A stretch of DNA of 64,000 nucleotides from contig NZ_UAVD01000038.1 of assembly GCF_900460065.1 (NCBI RefSeq), forward strand, positions 1-64,000. Reading direction: 5' to 3'. The notes below the pieces were generated by a model, which was not told the origin of the DNA, made no database searches, and saw nothing but the letters and a program-made list of their open reading frames with translations. The DNA comes from Streptomyces griseus. GTDB lineage: Bacteria > Actinomycetota > Actinomycetes > Streptomycetales > Streptomycetaceae. Made by a program: the position numbers and the translations under genes. This document shows positions 25,662 to 34,231 of the stretch, piece after piece (positions within the stretch are counted from its first letter, which is position 1; every line of letters begins with the position of its first letter).

Positions 25662-26390
25662 GTGACACGTCGTACGGAGTGGCCGGGCGGGTCTGCCGAG
25701 CCCGGCGGCGATCCCGCGTCCGACCACGGGCCCGTCGAGCCGGAGGCGGGTGCGGGGGCGCGGCCCGGACGCCGCTCGCGCGGTGGAGCGGGCGCCGGGA
25801 GCGGATTCGGCGAGGGGGCGGGCCCACGCGCCCGCTCCAGCACCAGAAGCAGCGGCTCCCCTTCCTCGTCGAGGGCCGAGAAGGGGGAGCCGCGTGACCC
25901 GGTCGAGCAGGCGCGCAGCATCTGCCTGCGGCTGCTCACCGGGACCCCGCGTACGCGCAAACAGCTCGCGGACGCCCTGCGCAAGCGGGAGATCCCGGAC
26001 GAGGCGGCCGAGGAAGTGCTCGCGCGCTTCGAGGACGTCGGGCTGATCGACGATGCCGCGTTCGCCGGAGCGTGGGTGGAGTCACGGCACCACGGGCGGG
26101 GTCTCGCGCGCCGTGCCCTCGTCCGCGAACTGCGGACGAAGGGCGTGGACTCCACCGTGATCGACGAGGCGGTCGGTCAGCTCGACGCGGAACAGGAGGA
26201 GGAGACGGCGCGGGAGCTCGTGGCCCGCAAGCTCCGCTCCACGCGGGGCCTGGACCGGGACAAGCGGCTGCGCCGCCTGGCGGGGATGCTCGCCCGCAAG
26301 GGATACGGGGAAGGCATGGCCCTACGGGTGGTGCGGCAGGCGTTGGAGGAAGAGGGCGAGGACACGGAAGGCCTGGACGAGCTTTTCTGA
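25662..26390 (+). CDS. recX: Regulatory protein RecX
   Basis: 242-residue modulator that binds and inhibits RecA filaments. About 80 N-terminal residues are low-complexity Gly/Ala/Arg/Ser. The RecX three-helix repeats follow: ICLRLLTGTPRTRKQLADALRKREIPDEAAEEVLARFEDVGLIDDAAFAGAWVESR, then LVRELRTKGVDSTVIDEAV, then LRRLAGMLARKGYGEGMALRVVRQAL. GTG 25662 begins 3 bases after the recA stop, so the two are co-transcribed. Confidence 0.94.
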   Translation: MTRRTEWPGGSAEPGGDPASDHGPVEPEAGAGARPGRRSRGGAGAGSGFGEGAGPRARSSTRSSGSPSSSRAEKGEPRDPVEQARSICLRLLTGTPRTRKQLADALRKREIPDEAAEEVLARFEDVGLIDDAAFAGAWVESRHHGRGLARRALVRELRTKGVDSTVIDEAVGQLDAEQEEETARELVARKLRSTRGLDRDKRLRRLAGMLARKGYGEGMALRVVRQALEEEGEDTEGLDELF

Positions 26391-26647
<257 letters not shown>

Positions 26648-27352
26648 TCACTGTCCCGCCAGGGACGCGCGGCGGATGGTGGCGTCGACGAGGGCCAGAG
26701 CGTCCGCCGCGGTGCGGCCGGGATGGCGGTTCCAGGAGCCGATCAGTCCGGGCCACCCCTGCGCGCGCAACTCCGTGATCAGCCAGGCGCCGGCCCGGTC
26801 CACGGTGTCGAGGGAGCCGTAGCCGAGACGGTGCGCTGAGATGAGAGCGCCGCAGACGCAGCGTGCCCCATGGGCGTTCCGCAGTCGGTACGGGGTGTTC
26901 TGCCAGCCCCACTCGACCAGGATTCGCCGCGCGTAGCCGAGATGGGTCGACGGGCGCAGGTCGCCCTGTCCGACCCGCCGCCAGAGATGGACCCGGTCGG
27001 GCAGCATCGCGCCCAGCCTCCCGGGCAGCGGGCGCTCCCGCAGGGGTGCGACGGACAGTGTCCGCAGGGTGTCGTCGACCAGCCGGTCCACGGGCACGGA
27101 CAGCAGGGTCCGCCAGTCGAAGGGCTCCGCGGGCGCGGTTTCCGCAGGTGCCGGGGGTTCCACGAGCCGCGCGGGCGTCGGCTCCGCCGGAGCGGGCACG
27201 GAACCGGAGGCCCCGGAGTCCTCGGGACCCGTGCGCTCCCAGTCCGTGACGATCCGCTGCCACGCCCGGGTGTCGTACAGCCGGGAAGCCTGGTCGTCGA
27301 GCCGGTCGGGAGTGAGGAGAGCAGTCGCCATGAATGCGTCATCTCCGTACAT
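26648..27352 (-). CDS. Hypothetical protein (DUF6197-like C-terminal domain)
   Basis: About 234 residues. The first 90 are acidic, Pro/Ala-rich and probably disordered; the C-terminal 100 residues (STHLGYARRILVEWGWQNTPYRL, CVCGALISAHRLGYGS, GWPGLIGSWNRHPGRTAADALALVDATIRRA) resemble the actinobacterial DUF6197 pattern of a GW-containing helix, a C-x-CGAL motif and a W-N-x-x-x-R-T segment. That family match is from memory. ATG 27352 follows AGAGGAC. Function unknown. Confidence 0.7.
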   Translation of the reverse strand: MYGDDAFMATALLTPDRLDDQASRLYDTRAWQRIVTDWERTGPEDSGASGSVPAPAEPTPARLVEPPAPAETAPAEPFDWRTLLSVPVDRLVDDTLRTLSVAPLRERPLPGRLGAMLPDRVHLWRRVGQGDLRPSTHLGYARRILVEWGWQNTPYRLRNAHGARCVCGALISAHRLGYGSLDTVDRAGAWLITELRAQGWPGLIGSWNRHPGRTAADALALVDATIRRASLAGQ

Positions 27353-27560
27353 TTCGTCCTCTGTGTGAGGCGAATGTCGGTCACGCGCGGCGATTGCTCC
27401 AGTGGAACGTGGCGTTCGGGTGTGTGGCATCCCGACGGATCCGGCGTCCGACGCCCGATCACGGGTGTCGGACGCCGGACGCCTGACGCCTGACGCCGCG
27501 CTCCGGAGGCCGGAAGAGGCGAAGAGGCGTCAGGGCGGGAAGGACGGGGGCGGGGGAAGG
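27353..27560. other. Intergenic region rhodanese to DUF6197-like gene
   Basis: 208 bases on the minus-strand transcript between the rhodanese stop and the hypothetical gene. It carries the hairpin at 27440-27479 and a short GACGCCT repeat (27475-27497). Confidence 0.6.
27440..27479 (-). terminator. Strong terminator hairpin after rhodanese gene
   Basis: Inverted repeat 27440-27452 with 27467-27479 (13 bp perfect), continued inward by a G-T pair and CCCG/CGGG around the loop ATCA: about 18 paired positions. It is 82 bases past the rhodanese stop on the minus strand. Confidence 0.75.
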
Positions 27561-28028
27561 TCAGGCGGAGGTGACCGGAAGGCCCGCACCGCGCCACGCC
27601 TGGAAGCCGCCGATCAGATCGGTGGCCCGGTGCAGGCCCAGCTGCCGCAGCGAGGCGACCGCGAGGCTGGAGGCGTATCCCTCGTTGCAGATGACGACGA
27701 TCCGGAGGTCGTGGCCGACCGCTTCGGCGGCGCGGTGGCTGCCCCGGGGGTCGAGCCGCCACTCCAGTTCGTTGCGCTCGACGACCAGTGCGCCCGGGAT
27801 CAGTCCGTCCCGGTCGCGGAGTGCCGCGTACCGGATGTCCACCAGGAGGGCCCCGGCCTCCGCCGCCGCGGCGGCTTCGGCCGGGCCGACCCGGTCGTAG
27901 CCGGCCCTGACCCGCTCCAGCAGATCGTCGATGCCCACGGGCGTCGGGGCGTCCGGCACGGCCGTCCCGTCGGGCTTCGCCCCGTCCCGCTCGGCCCCGT
28001 CCCGGTGCGTGTTCCGGTCCTCGCTCAC
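27561..28028 (-). CDS. Rhodanese-like domain protein
   Basis: 155-residue single-domain sulfurtransferase. Active-site loop CNEGYASS (C at about residue 114) follows strand IVVI; ALLVDIRYAALRDRDGLIPGALVVERNELEWRLDP is the typical N-terminal half. An acidic/Asp-Gly-rich N-terminus of about 30 residues precedes it. The ATG overlaps the cysteine dioxygenase stop by 4 bases, so the pair is translated together. The likely role is passing sulfur between thiosulfate, sulfite or persulfides downstream of cysteine oxidation (inference). Confidence 0.9.
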   Translation of the reverse strand: MSEDRNTHRDGAERDGAKPDGTAVPDAPTPVGIDDLLERVRAGYDRVGPAEAAAAAEAGALLVDIRYAALRDRDGLIPGALVVERNELEWRLDPRGSHRAAEAVGHDLRIVVICNEGYASSLAVASLRQLGLHRATDLIGGFQAWRGAGLPVTSA

Positions 28029-28618
28029 TGCCAGTCCTCCGGGCTCTCGGTCTGCTCCAGGCGGAGCACGGCACCGGTGCGGCTGAACCGGCGGATCCGC
28101 GGCAAGGGCGGGTAGTAGGCGTGGACGGAGACCGCGTGCGCGGTCTCCGACTCGTTGAGGACCTCATGGACGTGGTTCTGTCCGAAGGCCCGGCCCTGAC
28201 CGGTCGCCAGATTCCTCGACCGGTCCACCCCCTCCGTCAGCTCCAGGGTCTTCCAGCCGTCGGTGGGCAGCCGCACGGCCAGCGAGTGCTCCTTGAGAGC
28301 GCCCGCCACGGTGGTGAACGCGCCGAACGAGTCGGCGTGGTCGTGCCAGCCCGTGCCGGTGCCCGGCGGCCAGCCGATCAGCCACGCTTCGCTGCCCGCC
28401 GGTCCGTCGAGCCTGATCCAGGTGCGGCCCTCCGGATCGAGGGGGAGCGAGGCGATGAGCGCCTCGTCCCGGGCGGCGCCGCGGACGAAGTCCATCAGCT
28501 CCGCCACCGTCGGCGCGGCGGACGTGGTCGTGGAGCCCCCGGCGACGGGGGCGGAGGGGGCGGCGGAAGGAGAAGGAACAGAGGCAGCCGTGGGCACGGC
28601 GGAGCGGGGGGAAGACAC
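28025..28618 (-). CDS. cdo: Cysteine dioxygenase (type I, cupin)
   Basis: 197-residue non-haem iron enzyme oxidising cysteine to cysteine sulfinate. Cupin metal motif HDHADSFGAF (two His) and second His in GQNHVHEVLN; Trp/Arg-rich LIGWPPGTGTGWHDH segment as in bacterial cysteine dioxygenases; C-terminal HAYYPPLPRIRRF matches the family tyrosine region. About 35 Ser/Ala/Pro-rich residues form the N-terminus. GTG 28618 has AGGAC upstream. A Cys-rich leader peptide gene ends 73 bases upstream and may regulate it. Confidence 0.87.
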   Translation of the reverse strand: MSSPRSAVPTAASVPSPSAAPSAPVAGGSTTTSAAPTVAELMDFVRGAARDEALIASLPLDPEGRTWIRLDGPAGSEAWLIGWPPGTGTGWHDHADSFGAFTTVAGALKEHSLAVRLPTDGWKTLELTEGVDRSRNLATGQGRAFGQNHVHEVLNESETAHAVSVHAYYPPLPRIRRFSRTGAVLRLEQTESPEDWQ

Positions 28619-28691
28619 GAGGACCGTCCTGGGAGTTCGCGCGAGGTTCCGGCCGTGCGGCAAGCGGCACGCACCGGCAGAGGGAGGCGAG

Positions 28692-28778
28692 TCAGCAGGA
28701 CGGGCGACACACGCAGCCCGCGTAACGGACGAGGTCCATATGGACCCTCCGCCACAGGCGCACATCGGTGTCGGTCAT
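28692..28778 (-). CDS. Cys-containing leader peptide (putative attenuator)
   Basis: 28-residue peptide too short for routine gene calling: starts MTDTDVRLWRRVH and ends RYAGCVCRPSC. This matches the actinobacterial leader peptides ending in ...CVCRPSC found before sulfur-metabolism genes. Cys codons are 22, 24 and 28. Codons 12-16 lie on a 14-bp palindrome (28733-28746). A segment at 28727-28737 can pair, 9 bp with a 2-nt bulge, with 28621-28629, which is the ribosome site region of the cysteine dioxygenase gene. Regulation is inferred, the peptide resemblance is strong. Confidence 0.78.
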   Translation of the reverse strand: MTDTDVRLWRRVHMDLVRYAGCVCRPSC

Positions 28779-28818
28779 GATCTGGAGTACACCACGCGCG
28801 CCCGTGACGGTCAATCGA

Positions 28819-30537
28819 TCAATGGAGCCCGGCGCTCCCATCTGCGTGGACCCGTGCCCGGGAGCCCTGTCCGCGCCCCGTGTCCGGTCCGTCGCCGTCG
28901 CCGCCGCTCTCGCCGTCACCCGGTTCCACGGGCTCCCGCGCTTCGTGGGGCGCGCCGCCCAGAGCGGTGCGCGCCGCGGTGAACAGCTCGGCGGGCCGTA
29001 CGCCGCCGAAAGCGGCCACCAGGTGACCGTCCGGCCTCACCAGCAGGACCGTGTGCGCCGACGCTCCCGGGTAGCTCTCGGTGACCAGCAGCTCCGTCGA
29101 CCCGGGGAGTGCCGCCACGGCGTCCGTGAGGCGGGGCATGACACCCGCGGTCTGCCAGTGCCGCCGGTCCCAGACCCCGGTCCCCGGCGCGACGAGGACC
29201 ACCAGCGGGTGGCCCTGACCGAGCCGCTCCCGCAGCCGGGTCGTCGTCCCGTCCGGCGCCGTCACCGTCACATCGGCGACCGGCGCACCGGGGGGCGTAC
29301 CGACGGCGGCGTGCGCCTCCGTGTGCGGCGGTGCGAGGGGGGAGTGCGAGTACGAAGGGGGCGCACCCAGGGCTCCGCAGCCCAGATGCCCGTCGGAGAG
29401 CAGGGTGTCGTGACCACGTGCGGCGCCCGGGACCAGGGTCCGCAGACCGCCTCCGCCGCGCAGTATCGGCAGCGACTGGTCGGCGGCGCGCAGCCGTGCG
29501 GCCACCGCCGCCCGGCGCTCCGCCTGGTAGCTGTCGAGGAGGTGCTCGGCCGGGCCGTGGTGCCAGACGTGGGCCAGCTTCCAGGCCAGGTTCTCGGCGT
29601 CCCGGATCCCCTCGTCCAGCCCCTGCGTGCCCACGGCGCCCAGCAGGTGCGCCGCGTCCCCCGCCAGGAACGCACGCTGCTTGCGCCAGCGTCGGGCGAG
29701 CCGGTGGTGGAGGGTGTGGACGCCGGTGTCCAGCAGTTCGTAGGCCGGGGTCTCACCGCACCAGCCGGCCAGGGTGTCCCGGATCCGGGTGATCAGCGCT
29801 TCGGGGGTGACCAGTTCGCCACGCGGCGGCAGCAGCCAGTCCAGCCGCCAGACGCCGTTCGGCAGCGGCCGGGCGGAGACCTCGGCACCCCCGGTCCGCC
29901 AGGGAGGCTGCCGGTGCAGGACCGCCTCGTCGGGCCAGGGCAGCTCGGCCCGGAGCGCGGCCACGGCATGCCGTTCCACCGCCGTACGGCCGGGGAACCG
30001 GATGTCCAGCAGCTTGCGCACCGTCGACCGGGCGCCGTCGCAGCCGACCAGATAACTCCCGCGCCACCAGGTGGAACCCGGCTCCCTGGTGTGCACCGTG
30101 ATGCCGTCGGGGTCCTGCTCCAGCGTGTCGATCCGGCTGAGCGGCACCCGTTGGACCAGCGGCGCCTTGTCCACCGCCGCCCGCAGCGCGGCGCTCAGCT
30201 CGTGCTGCGGGACGTGGAGCGGCGCGGGAAGCAGCCCGGTGAGCGCGGTGTCGTCCTCGGCGCCGCCGCCCCCGCTCAGCGGCACGTTCCTCACCAGCTG
30301 CTTCCGGCGGATCGAACGCCATCCGGACCAGCGCAGCCCGACCCGGTCCAGCTCCCGGCAGCCCAGCCGGCCCATCAGGTCGGCGGAGTCCTCGCGCAGC
30401 ACGACCGTGCGGGCGGGGCGGGGCTCCTCCGTGCCGGGGCCCTCGTCGAGAAGGACCGAGGGGACGCCCTGGGCGGCGAGGGCCAGCGACAGCGTCAGGC
30501 CGACCGGCCCGGCGCCGACGACGATCACCGGGTCCAC
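28819..30537 (-). CDS. FAD-dependent aromatic monooxygenase (PHBH/MhpA class)
   Basis: 572-residue class A flavoprotein hydroxylase. Residues 5-30 contain the dinucleotide motif VVGAGPVGLTLSLALAAQG; the DG motif is YLVGCDGARSTVRKLL; the GD motif is RAFLAGDAAHLLGAVGTQGLDEGIRDAENLAWKLA. A thioredoxin-like C-terminal domain follows (about 460-550). Candidate substrates are phenolic or polyketide rings, not determinable here. GTG 30537 is preceded by GGAGGG. The C-terminus is a Gly/Asp-rich tail. It stops 40 bases before the leader peptide, so it might share a transcript with that operon. Confidence 0.88.
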   Translation of the reverse strand: MDPVIVVGAGPVGLTLSLALAAQGVPSVLLDEGPGTEEPRPARTVVLREDSADLMGRLGCRELDRVGLRWSGWRSIRRKQLVRNVPLSGGGGAEDDTALTGLLPAPLHVPQHELSAALRAAVDKAPLVQRVPLSRIDTLEQDPDGITVHTREPGSTWWRGSYLVGCDGARSTVRKLLDIRFPGRTAVERHAVAALRAELPWPDEAVLHRQPPWRTGGAEVSARPLPNGVWRLDWLLPPRGELVTPEALITRIRDTLAGWCGETPAYELLDTGVHTLHHRLARRWRKQRAFLAGDAAHLLGAVGTQGLDEGIRDAENLAWKLAHVWHHGPAEHLLDSYQAERRAAVAARLRAADQSLPILRGGGGLRTLVPGAARGHDTLLSDGHLGCGALGAPPSYSHSPLAPPHTEAHAAVGTPPGAPVADVTVTAPDGTTTRLRERLGQGHPLVVLVAPGTGVWDRRHWQTAGVMPRLTDAVAALPGSTELLVTESYPGASAHTVLLVRPDGHLVAAFGGVRPAELFTAARTALGGAPHEAREPVEPGDGESGGDGDGPDTGRGQGSRARVHADGSAGLH

Positions 30538-30713
30538 GGCTCGTACCCTCCGGCCCGTACGGTCATGCGGAACGTGGCATAGGAAGCCGGGTGCGTGATC
30601 ACAGAACGTATGCAACCCACTGGTGGTGCTTGCGTCAAGTGACCGAGGCAGCGACGCGTGCGCCGCTGCCTCGAATGCTCCTGCTCGTCAGGGCCGGAAA
30701 GGGCCCGGGGCGG

Positions 30714-31655
30714 TCAGCCCTTCGTCACACCGGCCCCACCGGCACCGTCGGCCGTCGGGCCTGCGCCCCCTGCGCCCCCCGCGTCCGGGCCGGGAACGGC
30801 CTCGACCTCGGGGATGCCGGCGGCCGGGGCGCCGGGCGCCACCTTGATGCCGGTCTTGGCACGGCGGCCGCGCTTCTCGATCCAGGTCGCCAGCGCCGAG
30901 AGCAGCAGGCACATCGCGATGTAGAGCGTGCCGATGACGACGATCGTCGAGACGTACGGGTACTGGCCGTTCACCTGCGTGTTGGAGGCGATCAGCCGCG
31001 CGGTCTGGAGCAGCTCCGGGTACAGGATGATGAAGCCGAGCGAGGTGTCCTTGAGGGTCACCACGAGCTGACCGATGATCGTCGGCAGCATCGACCGGAC
31101 GGCCTGCGGCATCAGGACGCTGACCATGACCTGCGTCTTGCTCATGCCGAGCGCGTACGCGGCCTCGCTCTGGCCCTTGGGCACCGAGTTGATGCCGGCC
31201 CGCAGCACCTCGGCCTGGACGCAGCCGTTGTAGACGGAGAGGCCCGCGGCCAGCGCCCACATCGAGTGGTCGGTGAGGAAGCCGACCCAGATGGCGTAGA
31301 TGGTGATCAGCAGCGGCAGCGAGCGGAACAGCTCGATGAAGGTGGTCGCCGCCCAGCGGACCGGCTTGTGGTCGGAGAGCCGGCCCACCACCAGGACCAC
31401 GCCGAGGACCAGCGAACCGACCGCGGCGAGGCCGAACGCCTTGAGCGTGGCGAGCAGGGCGTCGGCGATGTTCTGCCGGATGCCCGCGTAGTTGAAGATG
31501 TCCCACATCTCGGGGGCGAGGTGCCCCTTGTCCGCGAGCCGCACGATGCTGACGGCGATCAGCGCGGCGATGGCGACGCTGCCGACGACCGCGTAGATCC
31601 GGTTGCGGACGACGGCCTTGGGGCCCGGGGCGTCGTAGAGAACGCTGGCGCTCAT
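30714..31655 (-). CDS. gluD: Glutamate ABC transporter permease GluD
   Basis: 313-residue inner-membrane permease of the polar amino acid family. Hydrophobic helices around a conserved EAA loop (EVLRAGINSVPKGQSEAAYALGMSKTQVMVSVLMPQAVRSMLP). The N-terminus is polar (YDAPGPKAVVRNR); the C-terminal 45 residues are Gly/Ala/Pro-rich. ATG 31655 overlaps the gluC stop by 4 bases. Last gene of the gluABCD operon for glutamate uptake. Confidence 0.93.
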   Translation of the reverse strand: MSASVLYDAPGPKAVVRNRIYAVVGSVAIAALIAVSIVRLADKGHLAPEMWDIFNYAGIRQNIADALLATLKAFGLAAVGSLVLGVVLVVGRLSDHKPVRWAATTFIELFRSLPLLITIYAIWVGFLTDHSMWALAAGLSVYNGCVQAEVLRAGINSVPKGQSEAAYALGMSKTQVMVSVLMPQAVRSMLPTIIGQLVVTLKDTSLGFIILYPELLQTARLIASNTQVNGQYPYVSTIVVIGTLYIAMCLLLSALATWIEKRGRRAKTGIKVAPGAPAAGIPEVEAVPGPDAGGAGGAGPTADGAGGAGVTKG

Positions 31656-32299
31656 CGGGCGACCTCCATGCGACGCTCCAGCAGCCGGAAGAGGCCGCTG
31701 ATGGTAAACGTGACGACGAGGTAGCCGATGGCCACCCAGATGAAGACGGGCACGATGTCGTAGCCCTTGTCGCTCATCAGCTTCTGCCAGCCGAACAGCT
31801 CGGCGACGCTGAAGGCCCCGGCGATCGCGGAGTTCTTCGTCAGCGCGATGAAGATGCTGCTCAGCGGCGGGATCACGGTCCGCGTGGCCTGCGGGAGCAC
31901 CACGATCTGCAGCGTCTGGGCGAACGTCATGCCGATGGAGCGCGCGGCCTCGGCCTGTCCCAGCGGCACGGTGTTGATGCCGGAGCGGACCGCCTCGCAC
32001 ACGAACGAGGAGGTGTAGAAGCCGAGGGCCAGCGAGCCGAGCACGAACGGGCTCATCCCCGGGAAGAGGATCTCGGGCACGACGAAGAAGAAGATCAGGA
32101 AAAGCAGCGTCAGCGGGGTGTTGCGCATCAGCGTCACCCAGGCGGTGCCGAAGTACCGCAGCGGCGGCACCGGCGAGACCCGGAATCCGGCGATGATCAC
32201 ACCGAGGAACAGGGCGATAACCGAGCTGACGGCGGTGATCGACACGGTTCCTATGAAGCCGTCGCGGAACTCTGGGAAATTGTCGAGCAGTACGTTCAT
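31652..32299 (-). CDS. gluC: Glutamate ABC transporter permease GluC
   Basis: 215-residue permease with the HisM/ArtQ-type EAA loop CEAVRSGINTVPLGQAEAARSIGMTFAQTLQIVVLPQATRTVIPPL. Start ATG 32299 is preceded by GGAGACCTC. It forms the transmembrane pore with GluD. A hairpin lies in the 190-base gap between gluB and gluC. Confidence 0.93.
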   Translation of the reverse strand: MNVLLDNFPEFRDGFIGTVSITAVSSVIALFLGVIIAGFRVSPVPPLRYFGTAWVTLMRNTPLTLLFLIFFFVVPEILFPGMSPFVLGSLALGFYTSSFVCEAVRSGINTVPLGQAEAARSIGMTFAQTLQIVVLPQATRTVIPPLSSIFIALTKNSAIAGAFSVAELFGWQKLMSDKGYDIVPVFIWVAIGYLVVTFTISGLFRLLERRMEVAR

Positions 32300-32343
32300 G
32301 AGGTCTCCGCGTCGGCGGTCAGCGGCATCAGGGCAGGGGAAGG

Positions 32344-32403
32344 GGCGCCCCGTACGCCCGCGCACCCCGGGAGGACCGGGACGGCGGTGGCGTACGGGAC
32401 GCC
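32344..32403 (-). terminator. Intercistronic hairpin between gluB and gluC
   Basis: 15-bp inverted repeat, 14 of 15 paired (32344-32358 with 32389-32403), loop 30 bases. Position between a binding protein and its permeases suits partial termination or mRNA stabilisation, giving more GluB than GluC/D (inference). Confidence 0.6.
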
Positions 32404-32489
32404 TGGGTCACTCGCGGGGCGTCGTGACGGATGACGGGGTGCCGGCCGTCGGACGGCGGGCCGGAGCCCGCGGTCCGAGGGCCGACGCG

Positions 32490-33413
32490 TCAGTAGCGCT
32501 CGATGGCCGGCGGCTCGACGTAGTCCGAACCGGACAGGCCCAGCGTGGCCTCGTAGATCTTCTTGTAGGTGCCGTCCTTGACGCGCTCCTCCAGCGACTT
32601 GCTGATGGCCTCGCGGAGCACCTTGTCGTCCTTGTTCAGGCCGACGCCGTAGGGCTCGTCGGTGAACGGGTCGCCGACGACGTGGAGCTTGCCGGAGTTG
32701 GCGGCGGCGTAGCCCTTGAGGATCGAGTCGTCCGTGGTGACGGCGTCGACCTGCTTGGTCAGCAGCTGCTGCACGCAGTCGGAGTACTTGGCCAGCTCGA
32801 CGACGCTCGCGCCGTACTCGGGCTTCTTGATCTCCTGGAGCGGGGTGGAGCCGACGATCGAGCAGACCTTCTTGCCCTTCACCGAGTCCTTGCCGGTGAT
32901 CGACTTGTCGTCCTTGCGCACCAGGAGGTCCGCGCCGGCCTTGTAGTACGGCCCGGCGAAGCCGACCTGCTTCTTGCGCTCGTCGTTGATCGTGTACGTG
33001 CCGACGTAGTAGTCGACCTGGCCCTTGGAGATGGCCGTCTCACGGACGCCGGAGTCGACGGTCTTCCACTCGATCTGCTTGTCGGAGAAACCGAGGTCGG
33101 CCGCGATCATCTTGGCGATCTCGATGTCGAAGCCCGAACGCTCCTTGGTCGCCTGGTCCTCGAAGCCGAGGTACGGCTGGTCGGCCTTGGCGCCGATGAC
33201 GAGCTTGCCGCGCTCCTTGGCCTTCTTGAAGACGGGGGAGTCCAGGGTGACGTCCTTGGCCGCGGTGTACGTGGGCAGCGCGGGGGCCTCGGAGGAACCG
33301 GGCTTCGTGCCCCCCGGTTTGTCACCGGCGGAGCCCTCCTTGCCACCACAGGCGGTCGCGGTCAGGGCGAGGACGGCGATGGCCGCGACGGCGGCGGACT
33401 GACGGAGCTTCAT
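32490..33413 (-). CDS. gluB: Glutamate ABC transporter substrate-binding lipoprotein GluB
   Basis: 307-residue extracytoplasmic binding protein. Signal peptide with lipobox LTATAC (lipid-carrying Cys at 22) followed by GGKEG. The mature protein has the SBP family 3 pattern: KLVIGAKADQPYLGFEDQATKERSGFDIEIAKMIAADLG, VDYYVGTYTINDERKKQVGFAGPYYKAGADLLVR and CVQQLLTKQVDAVTTDDSILKGYAA. ATG 33413. Delivers glutamate to GluCD. Confidence 0.93.
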   Translation of the reverse strand: MKLRQSAAVAAIAVLALTATACGGKEGSAGDKPGGTKPGSSEAPALPTYTAAKDVTLDSPVFKKAKERGKLVIGAKADQPYLGFEDQATKERSGFDIEIAKMIAADLGFSDKQIEWKTVDSGVRETAISKGQVDYYVGTYTINDERKKQVGFAGPYYKAGADLLVRKDDKSITGKDSVKGKKVCSIVGSTPLQEIKKPEYGASVVELAKYSDCVQQLLTKQVDAVTTDDSILKGYAAANSGKLHVVGDPFTDEPYGVGLNKDDKVLREAISKSLEERVKDGTYKKIYEATLGLSGSDYVEPPAIERY

Positions 33414-33445
33414 GTGAACAATCCTTAGGTCGTGGGTCGTTGTCG

Positions 33446-34231
33446 TCAGTGGTGAAGGATCTTCGACAGGAAGTCCTTGGCCCGGTCGCTGCGCGGGTTG
33501 CTGAAGAACTGGTCGGGGGTCGCCTCTTCGACGATCTTCCCGTCGGCCATGAACACGACGCGGTTGGCGGCGGAACGGGCGAAGCCCATCTCGTGGGTGA
33601 CGACGATCATCGTCATCCCGTCCCGGGCCAGCTGCTGCATGACCTCCAGGACCTCGTTGATCATCTCCGGGTCGAGCGCGGACGTGGGCTCGTCGAAGAG
33701 CATGACCTTCGGGTCCATCGCCAGGGCCCGGGCGATCGCGACGCGTTGCTGCTGGCCACCGGAGAGCTGCGCCGGGTACTTGTCGGCCTGTACGCCGACG
33801 CCCACCCGGTCGAGCAGGGTCCGGGCCTTCTCCTCCGCGGCCTTCTTGTCGGCCTTGCGGACCTTGACCTGGCCCAGCATCACGTTCTCCAGCACCGTCT
33901 TGTGTGCGAAGAGATTGAACGACTGGAAGACCATGCCCACGTCGGCACGCAGCCTGGCCAGCTCCTTGCCCTCCTGGGGCAGGGGCTTGCCGTCGATCGA
34001 GATCGCTCCCGAGTCGACCGTCTCCAAGCGGTTGATCGTGCGGCACAGCGTGGACTTGCCGGACCCGGAAGGCCCGATGACGACCACGACCTCGCCACGG
34101 GCGATGGTCAGGTCGATGTCCTGGAGCACATGCAGCGCGCCGAAGTGCTTGTTGACGTTGCTCAGTACGACCAGGTCGTTCGCCGCGGGCGCGGCACCCT
34201 CGGCGTCCTTGGTCACTGAAACTCCGCTCAT
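33446..34231 (-). CDS. gluA: Glutamate ABC transporter ATP-binding protein GluA
   Basis: 261-residue ATPase of the polar amino acid importer family. Walker A GPSGSGKST (residues 53-61), Q-loop MVFQSFNLF, ABC signature LSGGQQQRVAIARALAM, Walker B VMLFDEP, D-loop SALDPE and switch His in IVVTHEM. ATG 34231 is preceded by GGAGCAAGAAGCCG. First gene of the operon. An AT-rich dyad 40-68 bases upstream may be its operator. Confidence 0.95.
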   Translation of the reverse strand: MSGVSVTKDAEGAAPAANDLVVLSNVNKHFGALHVLQDIDLTIARGEVVVVIGPSGSGKSTLCRTINRLETVDSGAISIDGKPLPQEGKELARLRADVGMVFQSFNLFAHKTVLENVMLGQVKVRKADKKAAEEKARTLLDRVGVGVQADKYPAQLSGGQQQRVAIARALAMDPKVMLFDEPTSALDPEMINEVLEVMQQLARDGMTMIVVTHEMGFARSAANRVVFMADGKIVEEATPDQFFSNPRSDRAKDFLSKILHH

